From assembly GCF_001605885.1 (NCBI RefSeq), contig NZ_LRPE01000036.1, positions 62,001-126,000 on the forward strand: a stretch of DNA of 64,000 bases. Direction: 5' to 3'. A model generated the notes under the pieces. The model saw nothing but the letters and a program-made list of their open reading frames with translations. It did not search any database and had not been told where the DNA came from. The DNA comes from Acinetobacter lactucae (GTDB lineage: Bacteria > Pseudomonadota > Gammaproteobacteria > Pseudomonadales > Moraxellaceae). Both the position numbers and the translations under genes were made by a program. Each line of letters begins with the position of its first letter. The first letter of the stretch is position 1. Of the stretch, positions 59,647 through 64,000 are shown one piece after another.

Positions 59647-60513
59647 CTAGCTTGCTGACATCGCGGTTTTAATCTTTTCCATCGCATTTTTTTCAAGCTG
59701 ACGAATACGCTCTGCCGAAACATTGTATTCAGCCGCTAACTCGTGAAGAGTAGATTTATCATCATCTAACCAGCGGCGTTGTAAAATATTGCGTGAACGG
59801 TCATCTAGCTGGTCCATTGCATCATGCAAGGCAGAAGTACTTTGCTCTTCCCAGTCTTCGTTTTCGACTAAACGAGCAGGGTCGTAGCGGTTATCTTCAA
59901 GATATAACGCAGGGGCAGTATGTGGTGTGTCGTCGTCGTCATCACCTTGCGCTTCAAAAGCAGCATCATAGGCAGTTAAACGACCTTCCATTTCCAGAAC
60001 TTGTTCTGGCGTCACATTTAAGTCATTAGCAATCGATTGAGCTTCTTCGAGCGTTAATTTTTTACTCGATTTTTTTAGACTACGTAAATTGAAAAATAAT
60101 TTACGCTGAGCTTTTGTCGTTGCAATTTTGACAATACGCCAGTTGCGAATAACGTATTCATGAATTTCTGCCTTAATCCAATGGACGGCAAAAGATACTA
60201 AACGTACGCCCATATTTGGGTCGAAACGTTTCACGGCTTTCATTAAGCCTAAATTACCTTCTTGAATAAGGTCGCCTTGTGGTAGGCCATAACCTGCATA
60301 GCTGCGCGCAATATGAACGACAAAACGTAAATGCGACATTACCAGCATTTTTGCGGCATCAAGATCTTGGTCATAATAATAACGCTCAGCAAGTTCTTTT
60401 TCTTGCTCGGCCGTTAAAATAGGAATCTGATTGACAGTACTGATATATGCACCAAGGTTTACACCGGGCGCAGACAATGACAGGGGCATCAATTGATTGC
60501 TGCTGTCACTCAT
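59647..60513 (-). CDS. rpoH: Heat-shock sigma factor RpoH (sigma-32)
   Basis: This 288-residue alternative sigma factor directs RNA polymerase to heat-shock promoters. Region 2 has [16 protein letters not shown] near 80. The RpoH box is Q-R-K-L-F-F-N-L-R near 137, which separates RpoH from RpoD and RpoS. Region 4 has the helix-turn-helix [16 protein letters not shown] near 255. AAGGAG precedes the ATG by five bases. I did not find a clear thermosensor hairpin in the short 5' region. Confidence 0.97.
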   Translation of the reverse strand: MSDSSNQLMPLSLSAPGVNLGAYISTVNQIPILTAEQEKELAERYYYDQDLDAAKMLVMSHLRFVVHIARSYAGYGLPQGDLIQEGNLGLMKAVKRFDPNMGVRLVSFAVHWIKAEIHEYVIRNWRIVKIATTKAQRKLFFNLRSLKKSSKKLTLEEAQSIANDLNVTPEQVLEMEGRLTAYDAAFEAQGDDDDDTPHTAPALYLEDNRYDPARLVENEDWEEQSTSALHDAMDQLDDRSRNILQRRWLDDDKSTLHELAAEYNVSAERIRQLEKNAMEKIKTAMSAS

Positions 60514-60646
60514 GAGTTCTCCTTATAGGATCGAATGGAATAACCAATAAATTCATCTTAATTTGAATCAGCTTCATAATTAAGGAAAATTGGGTATAGA
60601 AATGTAAAATTTTATGCAATTTCTAATCTTTTATTTTAGCAAAGAA

Positions 60647-60892
60647 TTATTGAGTTTCAATTAAATAGTGAAATTCTCTCTCTGATACGTGTGTAGTTTG
60701 ACACATAAAATGATGTAAACTACAGTAACGAGTTACATCAATTTCGCTATGTGGATCTGACGATTTTAATAAAAATTGTTGTTTGCCTGACGCTTTTTTA
60801 AGTTCACGCTTTAGCATTAACAGTGGCATTGGACAGGGCTGCCCAAGAGCATTAATTTCAATGGGTGCTGTATTAGAAGAAGTATTGCTCAT
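60647..60892 (-). CDS. TusA-family sulfur carrier protein
   Basis: This is an 81-residue TusA/SirA-like protein with the diagnostic C-P-M-P motif (Cys20 in L-G-Q-P-C-P-M-P-L-L), which carries persulfide sulfur. TusA feeds tRNA 2-thiouridine and molybdenum cofactor synthesis in E. coli, but several paralogues with other partners exist. It sits upstream of rpoH on the same strand, 133 bases away. No Tus or Dsr partner is adjacent. Confidence 0.88.
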   Translation of the reverse strand: MSNTSSNTAPIEINALGQPCPMPLLMLKRELKKASGKQQFLLKSSDPHSEIDVTRYCSLHHFMCQTTHVSEREFHYLIETQ

Positions 60893-61265
60893 TCATCATC
60901 AAAACAACTAAAAAAAATATTCTAACAAATTTTTAGCAAATACAGCATATTTTATAGAACCTGATACGGATAATTTCTATAAAAAATATTGTAATAAGCT
61001 GTTTAAAAAAAGAACTAAAAATAGGGGAAATAATTGAAAAAAATTCTATTAATTGTCATAAACCCGTGTTAAGCTCGAACCGTTTTAGGATTTACCACAC
61101 AATCAAATTGATTTAATAACCCTATAACAAATGGATGTAACCGGAAATTGTTGATAGTTTTACAGAATGATTACAAGCTTTAAGATTATAAATATTTTAA
61201 AACCTTGTTTGCTCTGCTGTTTGCAACACCGGAAGGTCCTTTTTTCAACATCTGAGGATTGACTT
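60893..61265. promoter_or_regulatory. 373-base divergent region with long 5' leader of the cold-shock gene
   Basis: No gene is visible between the TusA-like gene and the cold-shock gene. A TTGAAA (61034-61039) with CATAAA 17 bases later (61057-61062) is one weak candidate promoter, which would give a leader of about 190 bases, a length typical of cspA-type RNAs. GAGGA (61253-61257) is the ribosome-binding site for the cold-shock gene. I could not confirm a cold box. Confidence 0.45.
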
Positions 61266-61478
61266 ATGACAGCTCGTGAACAAGGCGTAGTAAAGTGGTT
61301 TAATGACACTAAAGGCTTTGGTTTTATTCAACGTAACGGCGGCGACGATGTATTCGTTCACTTCCGTGCAATCGTAGGTGACGGTCACCGTTCTCTACGT
61401 GATGGTCAACGTGTAGAGTTTAGCGTTGTACAAGGTCAAAAAGGTTTTCAAGCTGAAAACGTTCAGCCTTTAGACTAA
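61266..61478 (+). CDS. Cold-shock domain protein (Csp family)
   Basis: This is a 70-residue single OB-fold RNA/DNA-binding protein. RNP1 (K-G-F-G-F-I) is near 16-21 and RNP2 (D-V-F-V-H-F) near 28-33. The N-terminal V-V-K-W-F-N-D-T-K is typical. It acts as an RNA chaperone that unfolds mRNA secondary structure. GAGG lies about nine bases before the ATG, a terminator follows, and the 5' leader is long. Whether it is cold-induced cannot be read from sequence. Confidence 0.95.
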   Translation: MTAREQGVVKWFNDTKGFGFIQRNGGDDVFVHFRAIVGDGHRSLRDGQRVEFSVVQGQKGFQAENVQPLD

Positions 61479-61507
61479 GACTAATTCATCTTTTTGATGA
61501 ATGATGG

Positions 61508-61538
61508 ACGCTCCAATTTTTGAATTGGGGCGTTTTTG
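61508..61538 (+). terminator. Terminator of the cold-shock gene
   Basis: ACGCTCCAATT (61508-61518) and AATTGGGGCGT (61523-61533) form an 11-bp stem with one G-T wobble, followed by TTTTG. Confidence 0.92.
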
Positions 61539-61587
61539 TTTATAATGATCTTCTCATTCGAGAGATTGTTTGTTAGAGCACGTATTT

Positions 61588-62739
61588 ATGACATCTGGTT
61601 TTGAAACCTTGAATTTACATCCGCAACTTAAAAAGGCGATTGATGCTTTAGGGTTTACTCAAATGACCCCAATTCAGCAAAAGGTTTTAAAATATACATT
61701 AGCCGGGCATGATGCAATTGGGCGAGCACAGACAGGAACTGGTAAAACAGCTGCCTTTCTGATTAGTGTAATTAATGATTTGCTCAATAATCCGGTTCAA
61801 GAGCAGCGTTTCCGTGGCGAGCCTCGTGCCTTAATTTTGGCACCCACTCGTGAATTGGCGTTGCAAATTGAAAGTGATGCAAAGCTACTCACGAAATTTT
61901 CAGATTTGCACCTTGTAACATTATTAGGTGGTGTAGATTTTGATAAGCAAAAGAAACAGCTAGATGCTAATTTTGTCGATATCATGGTCGCTACCCCTGG
62001 GCGTTTAATTGATTTTGTAGAACAAAAAGAAGTTTGGCTCGATCAAATTGAATTTTTAGTGATTGATGAAGCTGACCGTTTACTGGACATGGGTTTTATT
62101 CCTTCTGTAAAACGTATTGTCCGTTACTCTCCGCGTAAGGAACAACGTCAAACGCTCATGTTCTCCGCGACATTTAGTTATGATGTACTTAATTTGGCAA
62201 GACAATGGTTGTTTGAACCTATCACTGTTGAAATTGAGCCTGAGCAAAAGACCAATAACGATGTAGAGCAACGTGTTTACGTTGTGGCTAAACAAGATAA
62301 ATATCGTTTACTACAAGATATCTTGCGTGAAGAGCCGATCGATAAAGTCATGATTTTTGCTAATCGACGTGATCAGGTACGCCGTCTCTATGATCATTTA
62401 AAGAAAGATGGATACAGAGTCGGTATGCTTTCGGGTGAGATTGCTCAAGATAAACGTTTAAAAATGTTAGAGCAATTTAAGCAAGGTAAACATAATATTA
62501 TGATTGCGACGGATGTTGCTGGTCGTGGTATTCATGTAGATGGCGTATCGCATGTCATTAACTTTACCTTGCCTGAACAGTCTGATGATTATGTGCACCG
62601 TATTGGACGTACAGGTCGCGCTGGGTCACAAGGAGTAAGTATTAGTTTTCTTTCGGAAGACGATGCCTTTTATTTACCCGAAATTGAAAAAGCAATTGGC
62701 AAGAAATTACCACTGACCAGATTAGATGGTTACTGCTAA
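61588..62739 (+). CDS. rhlB: DEAD-box RNA helicase RhlB
   Basis: This is a 383-residue RNA helicase with all DEAD-box motifs: Q motif (Q-M-T-P-I-Q), A-Q-T-G-T-G-K-T near 45, P-T-R-E-L-A near 95, D-E-A-D near 160, S-A-T near 195, and H-R-I-G-R-T-G-R near 342. The N-terminal F-E-T-L-N-L-H-P and short C-terminus fit RhlB, which unwinds RNA for the degradosome in E. coli. The ATG at 61588 gives the family length. A TTG at 61570 is upstream. Confidence 0.92.
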   Translation: MTSGFETLNLHPQLKKAIDALGFTQMTPIQQKVLKYTLAGHDAIGRAQTGTGKTAAFLISVINDLLNNPVQEQRFRGEPRALILAPTRELALQIESDAKLLTKFSDLHLVTLLGGVDFDKQKKQLDANFVDIMVATPGRLIDFVEQKEVWLDQIEFLVIDEADRLLDMGFIPSVKRIVRYSPRKEQRQTLMFSATFSYDVLNLARQWLFEPITVEIEPEQKTNNDVEQRVYVVAKQDKYRLLQDILREEPIDKVMIFANRRDQVRRLYDHLKKDGYRVGMLSGEIAQDKRLKMLEQFKQGKHNIMIATDVAGRGIHVDGVSHVINFTLPEQSDDYVHRIGRTGRAGSQGVSISFLSEDDAFYLPEIEKAIGKKLPLTRLDGYC

Positions 62740-62740
62740 T

Positions 62741-62776
62741 AAAAAAATCCCAATCAAATGATTGGGATTTTTTTTT
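62741..62776. terminator. Bidirectional terminator after rhlB
   Basis: AAATCCCAATCA and TGATTGGGATTT form a near-perfect stem around 62745-62770 with A and T runs on either side. It lies between converging genes. Confidence 0.92.
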
Positions 62777-62778
62777 GA

Positions 62779-63159
62779 TTAATTAATTTTACAATAGAAA
62801 GTAAGCGTTGTTTGATAGTCATCATCTTTTGCTAAAGACGCATTTTTACCAGTTAATGTGCCAATGACACCTGCAGCAGCTTCAACCATTTGACCAGTTT
62901 TTTCACTTACAACATCTTTTAATACACCGTTGTAGGTTGTTTTTTCATCCACAACGACTGGTGAAGTGCTTTTTGAGCAAGTTTTTTGGGCTGCTGTAAT
63001 TGCATTGTTTTTTGCAATTAAATTGGTTTTGCCAATACCTGTAACTTCAAACTGATTATTTTCTTTCTGAACTGCTAGAGTGTTTTTAGGAGTAGTTGCA
63101 CAAGCACCAAGTAATAAAACAACACCGCTCATTGCGCTCGCTAAAATTATTTTTTTCAT
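62779..63159 (-). CDS. Small putative lipoprotein of unknown function
   Basis: This 126-residue protein has a lipoprotein signal ending L-L-G-A-C (Cys20), then A-T-T. The mature part is polar, with two more Cys (C61 and C123) that may form a disulfide, and a Gly/Ala segment (A-A-A-G-V-I-G-T-L-T-G) in the middle. I know no family name for it. The gene is single and divergent from the nitroreductase gene. Confidence 0.82.
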   Translation of the reverse strand: MKKIILASAMSGVVLLLGACATTPKNTLAVQKENNQFEVTGIGKTNLIAKNNAITAAQKTCSKSTSPVVVDEKTTYNGVLKDVVSEKTGQMVEAAAGVIGTLTGKNASLAKDDDYQTTLTFYCKIN

Positions 63160-63363
63160 AATTCACCTAAAGTTAATCGCTAAAAGATATTGCCATTTGA
63201 ACACAGGTTTTCTAATTGATTTTGAATACGTTGTATGAGTTTTGATGTTTTGTATTAAAAAATGTCAAAGTGAGAGTTCGTTAATTTTATAAGCTAGATT
63301 CAATGGTGGATTAACGGTAGATTATGCTAATCTATTTTGAATTTTTGAGTTAGATCAATATTA

Positions 63364-63939
63364 ATGACGGATTCAGCAATACAAGTAATTCACCAAAATA
63401 TTCATCAGCGTCAGTCTATTGGCCAATTAGTTGAGCCAGCTCCAAATACAGAGCAATTAGAGTTAGCTTTCCAAGCAGCTTTGACAGCTCCAGATCATCA
63501 TAGACTTAAGCCAACACGTTTTGTGGTAATTCCGGGCGAACAACGTGCTGCTTTCGGTGAAGTTTTAGCAAATGCCTTGGCTGATTTAGGTGAAACTGAT
63601 CCCGCTCAACTCGAACGAGTTAAACAACATCCTTTTCGCGCCCCGCTACTCATTTTGGCGCTTACACAATTACAAGATCATCCAAAAGTACCGCATTTTG
63701 AACAAATCTTAAGTACAGGGGCCGCAGTACAAAATCTTTTGTTATCTTTGCAAGCTCAAGGTTTTTCGACCATGTGGCGTAGTGGTGCAGTTGTCGAATC
63801 AAATTGGTTAAAACAGCATTTAGGCCTGCAAGCCCGTGATTTAATTTCAGGTATTATTTACGTCGGCACGGCAGCTAAAGTAATTGCACCGCGTGCTGAT
63901 ATTGAAAGTAAAGAATTCGTAAAAGTTTGGCAGGCTTAA
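63364..63939 (+). CDS. Nitroreductase family protein (YdjA-like)
   Basis: This is a 191-residue FMN-dependent nitroreductase-fold protein of the minimal YdjA type. The N-terminal R-Q-S-I-G, A-P-D-H-H-R-L-K-P-T-R-F near residue 42, and G-A-A-V-Q-N-L-L-L near 119 are family features. Enzymes of this group reduce nitro or other small substrates with NAD(P)H, and the natural substrate is unknown. The ATG has no strong ribosome-binding site. Another gene begins 34 bases later. Confidence 0.9.
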   Translation: MTDSAIQVIHQNIHQRQSIGQLVEPAPNTEQLELAFQAALTAPDHHRLKPTRFVVIPGEQRAAFGEVLANALADLGETDPAQLERVKQHPFRAPLLILALTQLQDHPKVPHFEQILSTGAAVQNLLLSLQAQGFSTMWRSGAVVESNWLKQHLGLQARDLISGIIYVGTAAKVIAPRADIESKEFVKVWQA

Positions 63940-63973
63940 AAGTCTGTAAAAGTAAGAAATAGGATAATAAAAG

Positions 63974-64000
63974 ATGGCTGAATTTAAGTTTACAGATTTG
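63974..64000 (+). CDS. 5' end of an unidentified gene (partial)
   Basis: AGGA (63961-63964) precedes an ATG at 63974, and nine codons (M-A-E-F-K-F-T-D-L) run to the window edge. It follows the nitroreductase gene on the same strand and may be co-transcribed. Too little is visible to name it. Confidence 0.65.

Noticed and set aside
59500-60892. Attachment sites, CRISPR repeats or phage remnants in the window
   Set aside because: No regularly spaced direct repeats, integrase or phage structural gene were seen here or elsewhere. The only tRNA gene shows no duplicated 3' end nearby.

Overview
The window is AT-rich chromosomal DNA of an Acinetobacter, most likely of the A. calcoaceticus-baumannii complex. 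The evidence is a complete adeI-adeJ-adeK efflux operon, an abeS small multidrug pump gene, a tyrA-aroA gene fusion, a gspE gene away from other type II secretion genes, and low-GC codon use. Gene density and strand switching look like core genome. I see no transposase, integrase, phage gene, CRISPR array, toxin-antitoxin pair or rRNA. One tRNA gene (Arg, anticodon CCG) is present.

Layout. 1-2.2 kb: end of a DUF3465 gene, an AraC-type regulator and an AzlC/AzlD amino-acid exporter. 2.2-6.3 kb: an Mpo1-like membrane protein, then cell-wall genes rlpA, mltB and rodA. 6.4-9.6 kb: an ABC-2 exporter operon with queF and an unknown protein. 9.7-12.8 kb: tRNA-Arg, an unknown protein, a DnaQ-fold exonuclease and a lipase-like lipoprotein. 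13-21.5 kb: glyA, then adeIJK with a divergent LysR regulator. 21.7-24.7 kb: a basic amino-acid ABC importer. 24.8-32.6 kb: abeS, a ferredoxin with trhP (tRNA wobble-uridine hydroxylation), a MocR-type regulator with a divergent PhzF-family gene, fpr, trmO and an MgtC/DUF4010 membrane protein.

32.8-38.4 kb: gspE, an OB-fold periplasmic protein followed by a QseBC-like two-component system, Fur-controlled hemP, and a Nudix-ThiE-like fusion. 38.4-44 kb: PBP1b (mrcB) with its probable lipoprotein activator LpoP, nadK, a DUF1315 gene, a dispersed palindromic repeat and ybiB. 44.5-49 kb: dctA, an acyl-CoA dehydrogenase, a lipoprotein, and a putative Fur-controlled siderophore esterase. 49-55.7 kb: pheA, the tyrA-aroA fusion, pepD and rnz. 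55.8-64 kb: an alpha/beta hydrolase, yaaA, an HD-domain protein, a DUF423-thiS-thiG operon, rpoH, a TusA-like protein, a cold-shock gene, rhlB, a lipoprotein, a nitroreductase, and the first nine codons of another gene.

Themes. Peptidoglycan synthesis and remodelling (rlpA, mltB, rodA, mrcB, lpoP), drug and solute export (adeIJK, abeS, the ABC-2 exporter), aromatic amino-acid synthesis, tRNA modification (queF, trhP, trmO) and iron response (two Fur-box promoters) recur. Most converging gene pairs share a bidirectional terminator, and in two cases (mltB, lpoP) the stop codon lies inside the terminator stem. I found no convincing undescribed system. The best leads are unknown genes in conserved contexts, two palindromic regulatory regions, and the insertion in TrhP.
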